A stretch of DNA of 64,000 nucleotides from Beverwykella pulmonaria (Eukaryota > Ascomycota > Dothideomycetes > Pleosporales > Melanommataceae), in contig BCHH01000003.1 in NCBI GenBank assembly GCA_001599595.1, positions 1,982,263 through 2,046,262 on the forward strand. Direction: 5' to 3'. Below the pieces are notes generated by a model. The model was given only the letters and a program-made list of their open reading frames with translations. It did no database searches and had not been told where the DNA came from. The position numbers were made by a program, and so were the translations under genes. Positions within the stretch are counted from its first letter, which is position 1, and each line of letters starts with the position of its first letter. Shown here piece by piece: positions 22,706-34,201 of this stretch.

Positions 22706-25700
22706 TCATATCGCTGGAGCTCGGTTCCCAGAGAGTGTGCCGAAGAGATGTTCCGGAGGCAGGCGGCCTACATTGGCCATCCTGTCGGGATAATTGGTCG
22801 GAGCCGGCATGTAGCCTCTGCTCTTCTTTCGATACCATTCAAGCATGATACCTGCCACAACAAGGAGGAACGTGAGAGCGAGAGCTATGGCGAGAGCGAT
22901 GAGAACGACGAATCCAAGTGCAAGATGCTTCTCTGTATTGGTGTTAGTAACGCTTGGTCAAACCTGTGAAGGCATATAAAACATAGACTTACGGTTATTC
23001 TTGAAGAAAGACTGTGGGTATTCAACAAAGACCTGTGATAGACTGCCAGGGGTATTCTGTGCAGTTGAAGACAGAAGGAATGGAATCAAAGTGGTGCCAT
23101 CGAAGAGCACAGCAGACGCGGTACCAAAGTTCGTGACGTTGATCTGTCCAAGAATCATGAGGTCTTGACCGGCGTCGATCAAGTCGGATTTGCCATGATT
23201 TTCAGACAACATGAGGACCTGAAGGCCACGAATATTGGTGCCTTGACCAAACAGTGATCCACTAACAGGGAGCCACTTGTTACCGTTGAAGCGCTGAAGA
23301 AAGGCGGTGCCATCATTGGATTTACCAGCGGCCCATATCTGAGTTCCGTCGCTGCTAGCGGGGCAAAGCGCAGCAACCGGGCCAGGGAGACCTCCAGCCC
23401 CCGTGAACGCCTGAAATTGACTATTGGTGGAATCGTACGAAACGATGTTTGTCATGTTGTTGCCGATAGTCAGGTTTCCAGAGATCAAGAGTTTGGTGTC
23501 TGATATCCAACTGAGGGACGACACTTCGCCCGAAAGATCGCCACCTGGGGAGTTCCACTGATTGCGCTCGGTGTTCCATATGCAGAGAGCTGGACAGCTC
23601 AAAGCACCAGCCGATTCAAATTTCCCGGCAATGAAGACGTCTTTAGACTTTGGCCGAGCAGCAATAGCATTGACAGTGACGTTCGTCCCTTGGAGCCCCG
23701 GCGGCTGTATACTAGCAAACTTGCTGTTGGTGAGATCGTATGCCAGGATACCAGCAATCTTGTCATTATTGACAGTTCCAGACACCGGGCCACCAGCAAA
23801 CAGGGTGGTATCGAGAAATCCCAAAGCAGTAAACGTCGAGTTCGAATCGATTCCGTCACCAAGGCCAGTCACTTTGTCAGAGTTTTTCCCATCAATAATG
23901 AGAAGATTGGTAATGTTCTGGCCGTCGGTTCCCGATGTGGCAAAATGACCCGCCAGAATGGTTTTATTCATGTTGTTCTCCACGTAAAACGTGGCAGTGA
24001 CAATTCCAGTCAAGTTAGAGTTGCGTCCACCGGCCAATGCTCGCTTCCGAAGAGATGTCTGCTGTTGTGAAGCACGAATAGTCGCCGGGAACGCTTCGAG
24101 TGACAAGCCATTGCCAGACTCCAAAGCTGCAGCGCCGCTCGCGCCAAGAGCTGCGGAGGAGATGGAACCGGCAAACAACGGGTCGGCTCCAGGGACATCA
24201 GTGTGGGCCATCAAGGTTCCTTTGATCGAGATTGTGCGGACGTTTAGGTTTGGCAGCCAGTTCTGTCGCGAGGGTACCCAAACAGCAAAGTTCTCAACTG
24301 AAATTGAGGCATTGTTCCCAAAGCCGTTCACGCGATCGAAGAAACCGCTGATCCCGAGGACTTGTTCCGGGGTGTTGGCGGTCAGTTTAAGCGAAAAAGG
24401 GACAATGTACATGACAACACCGTTGACGCCAGCACCTAAGGGTTGCCAATCGTTATTGCTGTAGGCTGCAATACCATTGAGGCCGGATACCGAATTGTCC
24501 TGGGTATTAGTGAAGTTGCCTCCCACGTAAATGGTACTGCCATTTTGATAGGTAGTAATCACATGGCTATTCAGTCCGTTTCCTTTTAGAGCGGTCGCGT
24601 TGGCAGCACCATCTCTGATAGCAAATATGTTGTTTAGGCCATTTCCGGAGAAGTTACCGCCAATGTACAAGGTTTTGTCGTCGGCAGCAACTACCGTGCT
24701 GACGATGGCCTGGTCGGCAGGGCTCAAACTCACACCGGCTGCATCGATAACGGACTCAGCGAAATTGTTTCCCACCACCTGCTGACTTGGGTCGTACTCA
24801 AAGAGCCCGTTCAGATTTGAAGACGAGGCTGATTTGAGAGTGTAACGAACACGCTGCGCAACAACAGTCAAGGGGCCGTTTTGCCCAAGTGAGGGAGTCA
24901 GGGTGACGGAGGGGCGGAAACCATCAGTTGCGTCGATGTATCCATCGTAGATGGGATCGTATTTGTCGAAATTGTTGGTCTGGAAAATTTCGGTCGATTG
25001 GATGCGGGACCCCGATTTGGACATGGTCCCAGTGATGTTGACTCGGCCACGAGTTGCACAGGTGCCATCACCAACGCATCCGGGAGTGAAAATGGTGATG
25101 GAGTAGTTGCCAGACTGCTTGATATCGGGCTGAAATACGACCGACGCTTGATTAGGATCGATATTGTCCCCTACCAGGGTTGCCGTGAGATATTGCGAAC
25201 TGCTGTCGTGGGATGGCGTTACCGCCCATGGCCCAGTCGGTGTTGAGGTTGCGCCTGTAGTCGCTCCGCCACACTTGGGCTCGTTGAAATCATTGATGGC
25301 GTATGAGTAGATATCTGCATCCGTTAGAACAGTCCAAATGAGCAGAGCGGTTCCAGTATTTACCATTTTGGAACAGCTCAATGCCGTTGAGCCCGCCGCC
25401 TTGCCCGTACCAATCAGAAATGTCGATTCTGAACGAGTTCATTCCGACATTGTTGACAAAGGTAAAGTCTTGAGCGGTCGTGTTGCCCTCTGGCAATGGA
25501 CATCGCGCATCGCAAAATTTCTGCTGTCCAGATGTGGGGTCCGGGTAGGAAAAATTCATGATGCCGCCATCCGGCAACGCAGTGTAGCGCCAGGTCTTGG
25601 TTCCACGGCCATTGAGCTTGGTGTTGTGGAGCCGGAGCTTGGTCGGCATAAAGCCAAAGCCAAAGTCGGCCTGCCAGAACCCGGGCGCGTTGTCCGAGAG

Positions 25701-26516
25701 AAGCCATGTCTCGTTGAAGCCTTCGGACGCAGCGTCCAGTTTGCAGACGATGTTCTTTGGGTCGGTGAATCCGGGAGTTCCTGAGCTGGTCTGCGCCTTG
25801 ATACTGGCGGATCCAATGGGGAGGACTTGCGTGTTGTTTTTCGCCGTCGTCGTCACATTATCGCCCAGGCCATTAAACTGTCCTCCAAATATTATCTTTC
25901 CACTGGGCGCCTTGATGATAGAGTTGACGGGTCCGTTGAAGCCAGAGAAGGGCATGTTGGTCCAGTTGCCCGCCCAGATGATGGCATTGCTCGAGTTTCC
26001 CCCGGTAAAGGAGCCTCCAATGTAAACTCGGCCTCCCTCGTTGTCGCAATAGAGCGCATTGACGGAGCCGTTCAAGCCCTCCAGAGGGGTGATGGAGCCG
26101 TTTGTCGGGGTGAGCAGCGCGATGCCACCGGGCGTGTGTTGCGTTCCGACGCTCGTGAAGTTCCCCCCAAAAACGACGCCCTGCAATGTTCCCCCTCTTG
26201 AGAAGGCGCACATGGTCCGGATGTCTGCGTCGGTCTCGTTGAGCGTCGCAAACACCCCGTTCGGGAATCGCGCGAGGAGGGCGGCATTGGGGCCGGAGGG
26301 CTGTTCGTTCTGGCCTTGGAATTGGTAGAGTGAGATTGCGTCGAAATCGCCGGCGAAGGCGACGCGGCCGAGGTCGCCGAGACTGAGATTAGGAGAGGGT
26401 ATGGATGCGAAGTGGATGGCCGCGGTTCCTGGTATTAGGTGCGATGATGCGAAGAGGAGCGAGAGCGCGAGCTTGCCGGCCCGCGAGCGCAGCAATGAGG
26501 AGAACGGGTCCCTCAT
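22706..26516 (-). CDS. RAX2: Rax2, cortical polarity marker (type I membrane glycoprotein)
   Basis: Three exons, 26516..25364, 25314..22993 and 22932..22706, give 1233 aa, the usual Rax2 size. The frame is open beyond ATG 26516, but that Met begins a clear signal peptide (MRDPFSSLLRSRAGKLALSL..., cleavage probably near residue 34). The long outer part carries kelch-like beta-propeller blades with repeated GG(N/S)F and GGxF motifs and many N-x-S/T sites. Exon 3 supplies the single membrane helix (about 1162-1185) and a short cytosolic tail (EWYRKKSRGYMPAPTNYPDRMANVGRLPP in part) typical of the family. Rax2 marks growth sites: bud-site selection in yeast, hyphal tip and Spitzenkoerper positioning in filamentous species. 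Both introns contain CTAAC branch points. Confident. Confidence 0.95.
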
Positions 26517-28318
26517 GGCCAGCGGCGGGCGACGAGTGTCGGGGGAATAATAGCGGGCGTGGGTGGTGTGGAGTGCGTTGGATGAGGTCAAGAGGAGGCC
26601 GTCACAGACATGGCCACCACTGCGCGAGAAGATCGCCGGGCTCGGGCTCCAGGCAAGCACCGTCGGGTGGAGGAGAGTGGAGGGTGAGGTCGCGGTCCCG
26701 ATTGGCGTTCGCCGGGTGAAGAACAACCGGCGTGGGTGACAGAGACTCCTTGGCGTTGCCTGAGTTGGCTGCTCGATCGGGGAGCAGTTGAGGTGGGAAT
26801 CTGAAACGAGTGACTGAGGTGAGGAGGGCAGCACAGCAAACAAGAGCAGTCGCGATATGCTGCGAGGGAGGTTGTCAAGCAGGGTGCGAAAGCGAGTGAG
26901 TTTGCAGCGCGGTGAAGGGGCTGCTGCAACGGGGCTGCGCGGTGCCTTTCGGTGATTCTCCAGGTTGGCCAGCCAATTGCGAGGAATGCTGCCGGCCCAA
27001 TTTCGCAGTCCGCACGCTAGCGGCCGCTAAACGCTTGGGCCTCTCACGACAACGCGCTGTGCCCGAACATCACTCGACGACACGTCGCGGATGCTCAATA
27101 TCAATTCAATGGCTTCCCGGGGCCCATCGCAGCTGGGACAGAGGCATTGCACCTTCCTGCCAGCCCTTTTCTCGCCGTTGCCGTGGCACACGCAGGCGGA
27201 TGATGTGCACCTCTCGCACCTCCCGCACGCGCTCTTGTCACCCCAGTCACGGATCCACGAATATACCCAGGCGAGGGGGACCTGCAGCAAATTAATTCGA
27301 GCTCGCCATGGCTGGGGTGGCACCACGGCCATGACGACGATGGCCGCGGCCACTGGCTGGGCGACCGCGACTGCACCCCATCATCACGACCTCATCCACA
27401 ACCTCGAGCAAGATTCCCCCTCGCAGCACACCGTGCGGGCAGGGCGGTCAGTGGTGAACACGCCGCCATCGTGGCAGTGAGCCACTCGCTCCAGCATCTT
27501 CCCTCCTACTAGAGGCGTGCACACAGGACGGAGCCAGAGACATCCCTATCACCAAAGCCGACATCCCGTACCACACTCTTCATTGCGAGACTGTGGCCGT
27601 TTTGCCTAAGTCACCAAGGCAATGCGCCGCCTCACCTGGCCTTCCCACGAGTTCGTTCGTCAGCCACCGCGCGCATCAAAAAGGTCCGAGTATTTGCATT
27701 TTCTCTGCAATTCGCATCTCACATCTGCTATGCCTTTTCTCCCATTCCCCACTTCTCCATAAGACTCGCACATATCGTCTGCGTTCCTGTCGTCATGCTC
27801 AAACCCCATCATCGTCACTTCATCGTAATCGTTGCAGGGGCCGGCCCCGCCAGGCCTCCGACGGCGGCCTGTTTCACAAGGCCCCTGCCGCGGTGACATC
27901 GCAACCTGAGACTCGATATTCACGCTCACGCAACCACGTCAGCCTGAACAAGCCACCGACCTCAACGTCGGCGTCTTTTCATTCGGTGCCAGGTGCCGAG
28001 ACAGCGCGGGATGGCTTGCAGGCAATCCAGGAATCGCGTGTCCAACGTGCAGACGTTGCCAAAAGTCACAAACGGTCAAACGCAAGCTGCTCCCAATTTT
28101 AGACTCAACGACAGGCGCCCGAGACGGCCCTAAGGCTCAAATTCATACCCGGGTCCGGCTGCCTCCATCCATTCGGTACGAGCCGAGGACGTGAGATTCT
28201 CCTTTGTGAGCAAGTTTAGGCTGATGTTGAGCCACACGGTTTGCAAGCGGTTGAGCCACACCCTCATGTCCAAAAGTAGATTTACACATTTAGCTATCAA
28301 GGAGATTACAGCTGTCTC
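26517..28318. other. 1.8 kb GC-rich region upstream of RAX2
   Basis: It holds the RAX2 promoter and leader and the 3' flank of the MFS gene (minus). Frames such as 27593-28102 (plus) and 27091-27480 (plus) are composition artefacts with no family resemblance. No gene or repeat is supported. Confidence 0.45.
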
Positions 28319-30150
28319 TTACTGCTCCACCTTCTCCCCTTCCTTTTCCAGGTCCTTCGAGCTCCGCTCCTCCACGAAACCTTGTTCTGTCTCAAGTGCT
28401 CTATCCAGCGCATACCCCTTTGTAAACACACTTGCGATCAACGCCACGGCAGAAAACACAGCCATGACGATACAGATGTAATTCAGCGCATCCGTATAGC
28501 TCTCCCTCAGTTGATCTTTCACATCCCCCGCGGGCAGCGCCTTGATGATTTGCACCAGCCCGGCAGCGTCACGCGAGTACTCGCTAGCCTTGTCCGCCAA
28601 CAGCGTATAGGTCAGCATCTTCTTCTTCATCTGGTTCTGGAAGGTGACGCCTCCGATGGCGACACCCAGAGTTTGACCAAAGCCGCGCAGGAAGGAGAAC
28701 ATGTTAGTCGCGTAGGCTTGGTCCGTGGACGTAGTGGCGGCTTGGACGGCGATAGCCATTGATGGGAACAAGAGTCCTGATCCCAGACCCCCGACTACGT
28801 TCACAAAGATCCACTGGGGCGTTGTGGACGAGGGCTTGAGAAGGACAAGCAGCCCCATACCAATGGTCGTCAACACCCATCCGGACCAAATAGCCCAGCG
28901 GTATTTACCTGTCTTGGCGATAATGACACCTGCCACTATAGCAGCGGGAGCAATCGTAAACGTCTGAGGGAACAACGCGATACCTGCGAGGATCGGCGAG
29001 AACCCTTTGACAGCTTCATAGTACAGCGGCATGTAGTACAGCATGCTCCAAAGAACAATGCCGTGGACGACAGTCCCGAGGTACATCACCGCGGCGGTAG
29101 TGTTCTTGAGCACGCTGGTGCGGATCAATGGCTCGGGGGCGAAGTACTCTTGGTGGATGACGAATGCGACGAGGCCTACAGCACTCACGAGCATGGGGAC
29201 TAGAGTCCTCCATGAGTCCCATGGGTACTGCACGCCGCCCCATGTGATCGGGATCAGGAACCCGGTTGTTGATCCGAGGAAAATGACCATGCCGATCCAG
29301 TCTACACGTCGGAGCTTCGCGAGGAAGGAGTTGGCTTGGTAGTTGAGTTTGAAGAAGACGGCGATTGCCAGGCCGCCGATCCCGATGAAAGGGAGGTTGA
29401 TCCAGAAGATCCTTCACCATGTTAACATTACATCGAGGACTGAGTAAGGGTAGGATCGTCTTACCACCTCCAAGAAACACCCTGCGCGAAACCTCCACCC
29501 AATAATGGACCTGTAACAGTACCGATGGCCCACATGCCGCCGAGAGCACTGAGGTAGTTTCCCCGTTGTCTCAAAGGCACCATATCAGTGATCACAATCT
29601 CGGTCAGACAGATGATGCCTCCACCGCCAATACCCTGAATACTCCTGCCAATCAGCATGACAGTGAAGTTATTAGCGGTAGCAGCTACGACTGCCCCCAC
29701 AAGAAACAAGATCAAGCTGAAGGAGATTAAAGGCTTGCGTCCGAAGATGTGCGAGAATGAGCCCAGAACGGGCTGGAATACAGTTGAGGTCAGTAGGAAG
29801 GATGTCCCGGACCAGAAGGCTTCTATAGCGGTGCCTTTAAGAGCTCGCGACATGATCTATGTAAAGAGTTAGAACAAGTATACCCTTGGATGAGATACTA
29901 ATTGAAGACATACGGGAAGAGCGACGCTTATCGATGTCGCGTCGAGCGCAGCCATCAAACTGATGAAGCAGAGACTGCCGAATGCTGTAATGAACTGCCA
30001 TCCGGGGTTGAATCCTTCTAGCGAGTCTTCCGATCGTGCTGGGAGGGGTGGTATGGGTATGTTTTCGGATGATGTAGAAGGGGATCCTTTGATGGGTGTT
30101 GGTGAGACCTCATCCTTGCCCCCGATGGATGAGGAAGAGTATGTCGCCAT
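28319..30150 (-). CDS. MFS transporter, DHA2 (14-helix) drug:H+ antiporter type
   Basis: Three exons, 30150..29914, 29856..29465 and 29411..28319, give 573 aa. The cytosolic N-terminus is Ser/Pro-rich (residues 1-48). Helix 1 begins at WQFITAFGSLCFISLMAALDATSISVALP, the motif-D1-like start of 14-spanner antiporters. Helix 2-3 carries the motif-A region GSFSHIFGRKPLISF, and later comes the motif-C-like GGMWAIGTVTGPLLGG. Exon 3 holds helices 5-14 and an acidic tail. The second half includes WILxN-like IFWINLPFIGIGGLA. Such proteins export drugs, toxins or siderophores; no neighbour suggests which. There is no biosynthetic cluster nearby. An AT-rich foldback element begins about 200 bases upstream of its start. 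Confidence 0.92.
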
Positions 30151-30344
30151 TGTGGGCTTGTGCTGCTAAGGGTCAATCAAGTAGGTGAAGCAGGCTTGTA
30201 CATATGATTGATCAAGATAGGAAAGGAAATGAGCTGAAGCTCGTTAAGGTGGTGGTAATTTGTTGTACATGTCGAGATAAATGTTGTGCAACGTCCTTCC
30301 TACATATACTCCTTCCATTTCCACGAAAGGGTCCAAAACACTAA

Positions 30345-31177
30345 ACCACCGAACCGGTCACTCCCAAAACACCAAAATATCTTCTTTTTAAAGCTAAATA
30401 TCTCAAGAACCGCATAATATAAAGTTATAAAACTTTAAACATTTGTTTTTTATAACATAATTTTTTCATAAAGAAAGTTTTAGAGCTCCCGGATAAGCTC
30501 TAATTTAGATTTGGAAAAGTAGGAGCGAAGACTGATCTAAATATCTATATCTAAATAACTACTTATCCCAGAGTTTTGTTATAACCATATCCCAGACCAT
30601 CGCACCAAGGACACTAGTCCTCGGCCCGATCGAACCAGCGACCTTGAATCTAGATATGGGCCGGAGGACTATGACCTTGAGGAAGAGGCTGACCAAAACA
30701 TGGACGCATGACCTCGGGTTACGTGATGGATTAGTGGATATGTGTATGCCAAGCATCACAGAGCCACAGAGCCAAAAGAATTAGATTGAATATATAAGTC
30801 TGCTAGCACACCTAGATGGTTTAGCATAGTCAATCAGATATCACTGCCCTGATACCGAAGCAACATCCATGTTGCTACCGCTTGCACCTGTGATCGTCAT
30901 CACTGGCCGAAACCCCCTACTTCCCGCATGCCTCATTGTACTATCACCCCAGCCCACTTCGAGCCCTCCTCTTACACCTCTACCCCATCGCCTACCTATC
31001 TGTGCGCCCTTGACGCAGGATAGGACCCCCAGCCTTAGCAGGCGCTAAAACCTTCTTTATAAATAGATTATACTATAGTGATCTAATATTTAAAGTTTTA
31101 TTACTTCTTATTGTGAGGTATTTAGCTTTTTAAAAAGTTGAATTTTTGGAGTGATTTGGGGTGATGGGTTCGGTGGT
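30345..31177. mobile_element. AT-rich foldback / MITE-like element with long imperfect inverted arms
   Basis: The left arm (about 30345-30500) and the reverse complement of the right arm (about 31177-31035) align over some 140-160 bases with small gaps. Both start accaccgaacc and share aaagctaaata, then ctca, then aaaactttaaa, then ataaagaa with gttttag. The arms are much richer in A+T than the flanks. The roughly 530-base middle has no long open frame and no transposase I recognise. I cannot find an unambiguous target-site duplication. It fits a non-autonomous DNA element with long terminal inverted repeats, probably decayed. Confidence 0.65.
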
Positions 31178-32074
31178 GAACCACGTTATCAGAAATACAA
31201 TACGAATACTTCCCTCACTTCGTCTGCAAGGAACTCCGAAAACCGACTCGGGAAATGCCCATGAATGGGTCCGAGGGCCGGAGTCGTGGTGAGTGCAGTG
31301 CGGTGGTGCAGTGGGACGGGAACGCGGTAGTCTCGCTCGAGTTGGCCTGACGGATACGGCGACTATGACATTTCGTTTTTCGCTTTCGTCGTTTCTGTTT
31401 CTTCCTCTCTGCTTTGGCCCTCGTGGTTGGGTCTTTTTTTTTATTTCTGCCTTCGAAGTGCTGCATGAGATGCCCATTGGTATATCTTGCCTGTGCTCCG
31501 TGTCACTTGCGATGCTTCCGAGGCGAATTGAAGTCAAACCGTTGTCCAGTATTAGGGCATACGGCTAAAAGTGTCATTTTCGGCCTCTCCTTTTTCTTGA
31601 AAATGTCATCCAGGGAAATTTCGTTCCCGCCCATTGAATTTGTGCCTCGAGAGAGCTGCAATATAGGTTCAGATATCCAGGAAACGGTCACACAAATATC
31701 TTCAACCCACATTGATCCGTCCTCTCCGACGTCTGACCGGCACAAAATGCCTGGTTGAAGACTACGTGTAGTCACTTCGGAGCAAACATTCATATACTTT
31801 ATTCGGGGTAAATCATACTTGAGTCCTTCCCGGTAAGTCACTGTATACAAACCTCAATTTTCTTGGCAGTACAACCGCATGCGTAGTCATACATTCCTGA
31901 AAGAACCCCATCACCAGTACTCTTTGTCCAGAAATCCCCAACGCATTGCCGCTTCTGACAGAACGCACATGACTCTACCCATTTCTTTGTTTCCAAGCCA
32001 TCTTCTAGAAGAACTTAATCTTTCGAAATGTTGATCTTTCCATCTCTTCTCGCCACTCGCAAACACCTCGAGGC
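31178..32074. other. Intergenic between the foldback element and the 708-aa gene
   Basis: Overlapping frames on both strands at 31130-31850 show no family resemblance. The region just before 32075 is the leader of the plus-strand gene. Nothing else supported. Confidence 0.45.
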
Positions 32075-34201
32075 ATGCACCGCAGCCGACGAAGCCAGAT
32101 GCGGTCACCCTTCAAGCAGCCCAACTCATCGTCGTCATCGCTCGAGGGAATGGAACGACCTGTCCGCTCCTTTAAGTCTTTCATCAAGACCGTACCACCT
32201 AATCCTTTAGCATGCCACAAGCCCTTGCCACCCGCTCCGTCACCAGCACAAACGCCGCCTTCACCACCGTCATCCGCTTCGTCGCCCTCTTCACCAGGAC
32301 GGAATTCTAGCGTTGCCTTGTGGAAAGCGCCTGCGGAGTGGTTTAACAGCGGTCCTAACCGGAAAGAATCACTCCAAACTCCTCTGATTCCATCAAGTCA
32401 GACATACTCTCCACTTCTTCCAGAGCCGTCTCCTGATCTATCAGATATGAGTATGGCGTTATGCGCATCTCAGATGGCCTCGGTCCCTCCCCAGCAATCT
32501 CGACTCCTGCCCATCTACGAGCGGCCAAATCTTTCGGATCTAGGTCCGCCTCGCGCTCCTCCAAGATCGCCTCTCCCGTCTCCACCAGCTTCTAGCCCTA
32601 GATCAGAGGAGAAAGAACTGACGCTACTCTCCCGACGTTCTCCATCCGGGAAGAAGCCAGGGATGATTCCCAGGCACACTCCTCTCCAAACAGAATTCCT
32701 TCTTCGAACGGCTTCCTCTGCCGAATCTTTCAAATCAGTCACGTCGAATACTTCGATAAAGGAGAAATCATTTGCATCTCTTAGAATCAGATCGCCCGGG
32801 AAGCAAATTTTAATACCAGAAACTGAAACCTATGACCCGACTTCTTCACAGTCACTTGAGCGTACTCGACCAGACCGATCATATCTTCGCTACAAGAAGC
32901 TTCGCGCCCTGAACAAGGGAATTCCGTTGGCTGAGGATAGCTGGGAGGATACTGAAATGTATGACAAGACGCGACAGCTTAGCTTCTCGCAAGACTACCA
33001 CCATCTCCTCGCTGACCAGTATCAAGAAATATCTGTCCAACCTGAAGAAGTACTACGACATGGATCCCCCACCAATGGCGACTTGAATCGTGTAAACGGT
33101 AAGCTCAGTTCTAAACGGCCCCTCAATAACCTAGAGCTGTTTCCTCCGCCGTTATCGTGGAATAAGTCCTCCGCTGGATCCTCGCCACGAAGTGCATCTC
33201 ACGATAGGAGTCAAGATCGGAGCAACATTGCCGAAACATCTCCTACGAAGCAGAAGAGAAGATCTAAAAAGATCGCTTCGTGGGTTTCGCATCGCCTCAG
33301 CGTCGGTTCTAAACGACAAGTTTCGAGACGCAGAAGTCCAAAACCTACCAGCGACTCAGCCGTCTATACTATGGCTGCTACAAATGGCAAGCAGAAGCGC
33401 ATTCCTGAATCACGGGTTAACAAGGAAACCGAAAATGACTTGCACTTCTCTCGCTTCTTCCCGCCGAGCGCCCCAAAGTCCAGCAAGAAGACGGAGAAGA
33501 AGGAAAAAAACACAGCAAAGGCGAACAGCGAGGTCGCGACGCCTCAAGCCCCATCACCTCCACACTTCTCCTTAGCGCCTTTCATATGCCTCCCGGGAGG
33601 CCTGGCCGTAGTCCGCACATTGCCCTCACCAGCCTCTAAATCTGATCTTACAAGTCCTGTAGAGCCGTCACCGATCACGCCCGATCAGAGGCACTACTGC
33701 GAAGTGCATAATCGCCGAAGTAGCATATACCCCGACTCGGAGCATGACAACGAGTCGCAGGCGCCAATCTCCGACACCAACCGCTCCTTGTACCCAAGCC
33801 AGACGTCGCAATCGGCGCCCGTCACCCCATCAATAGCCATTTCCTCGCAACTCCGTTCTTCCCTCGCCTCTTCTCATTCTTCAACCTCACGCCCGCTCTC
33901 TCGCGAACTTCATCCATCACCCCAGCCCAAATCGTTCCCAATATCCTCCGAAAGCAATACGTGGCGGCGATTCCGCGGCGCAGACGATGCGGAGTGGCGA
34001 AAATCGGGGTTTTTAGAGAAAGTGAGGGAGGCATGGAGGAGTCATGCAAAGGATGCAAGGCAGGAGAGGCTGAAGAAGAGTATTAGGATTTTGGGGCCAA
34101 CGGATCCGGGGGTTGTGGCGGCTTATGTTAAACAAGGGGATGAGGAAGGGATTGGGATGGGAAGCGGTGGGAGGATGCCTGGGTATATGGTGGGGAGTTA
34201 G
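32075..34201 (+). CDS. Large disordered fungal protein of unknown function
   Basis: Single exon, 708 aa, from ATG 32075. Most of the chain is Ser/Pro/Lys/Arg-rich and predicted disordered by eye. There are polyproline stretches near residues 50-70 and a Lys/Arg-rich patch near 395-440. Two parts look folded or conserved: residues about 260-345, with WEDTEMYDKTRQLSFSQDY and HHLLADQYQEIS, and the last 80 residues, with WRRFRGADDAEWRKSGFLEK followed by VREAWRSHAKDARQERLKKSIRI and DPGVVAAYVKQ. I know the general type from Pezizomycotina genomes but not a function. The length and continuous frame make it a real gene. It could be a signalling scaffold or phosphoprotein; that is only inference from composition. 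Confidence 0.8.
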   Translation: MHRSRRSQMRSPFKQPNSSSSSLEGMERPVRSFKSFIKTVPPNPLACHKPLPPAPSPAQTPPSPPSSASSPSSPGRNSSVALWKAPAEWFNSGPNRKESLQTPLIPSSQTYSPLLPEPSPDLSDMSMALCASQMASVPPQQSRLLPIYERPNLSDLGPPRAPPRSPLPSPPASSPRSEEKELTLLSRRSPSGKKPGMIPRHTPLQTEFLLRTASSAESFKSVTSNTSIKEKSFASLRIRSPGKQILIPETETYDPTSSQSLERTRPDRSYLRYKKLRALNKGIPLAEDSWEDTEMYDKTRQLSFSQDYHHLLADQYQEISVQPEEVLRHGSPTNGDLNRVNGKLSSKRPLNNLELFPPPLSWNKSSAGSSPRSASHDRSQDRSNIAETSPTKQKRRSKKIASWVSHRLSVGSKRQVSRRRSPKPTSDSAVYTMAATNGKQKRIPESRVNKETENDLHFSRFFPPSAPKSSKKTEKKEKNTAKANSEVATPQAPSPPHFSLAPFICLPGGLAVVRTLPSPASKSDLTSPVEPSPITPDQRHYCEVHNRRSSIYPDSEHDNESQAPISDTNRSLYPSQTSQSAPVTPSIAISSQLRSSLASSHSSTSRPLSRELHPSPQPKSFPISSESNTWRRFRGADDAEWRKSGFLEKVREAWRSHAKDARQERLKKSIRILGPTDPGVVAAYVKQGDEEGIGMGSGGRMPGYMVGS

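Noticed and set aside
26517..26843. Extended RAX2 N-terminus from the frame opening at 26843
   Set aside because: The extension is Pro/Ser-rich and unconserved; the signal peptide begins at ATG 26516.
27593..28102. 169-codon plus-strand frame in the RAX2 upstream region
   Set aside because: Composition-driven open frame in GC-rich DNA without any family similarity.
28319..30150. MFS antiporter as part of a secondary-metabolite cluster
   Set aside because: No synthase, oxidase or regulator genes lie within 15 kb on either side.
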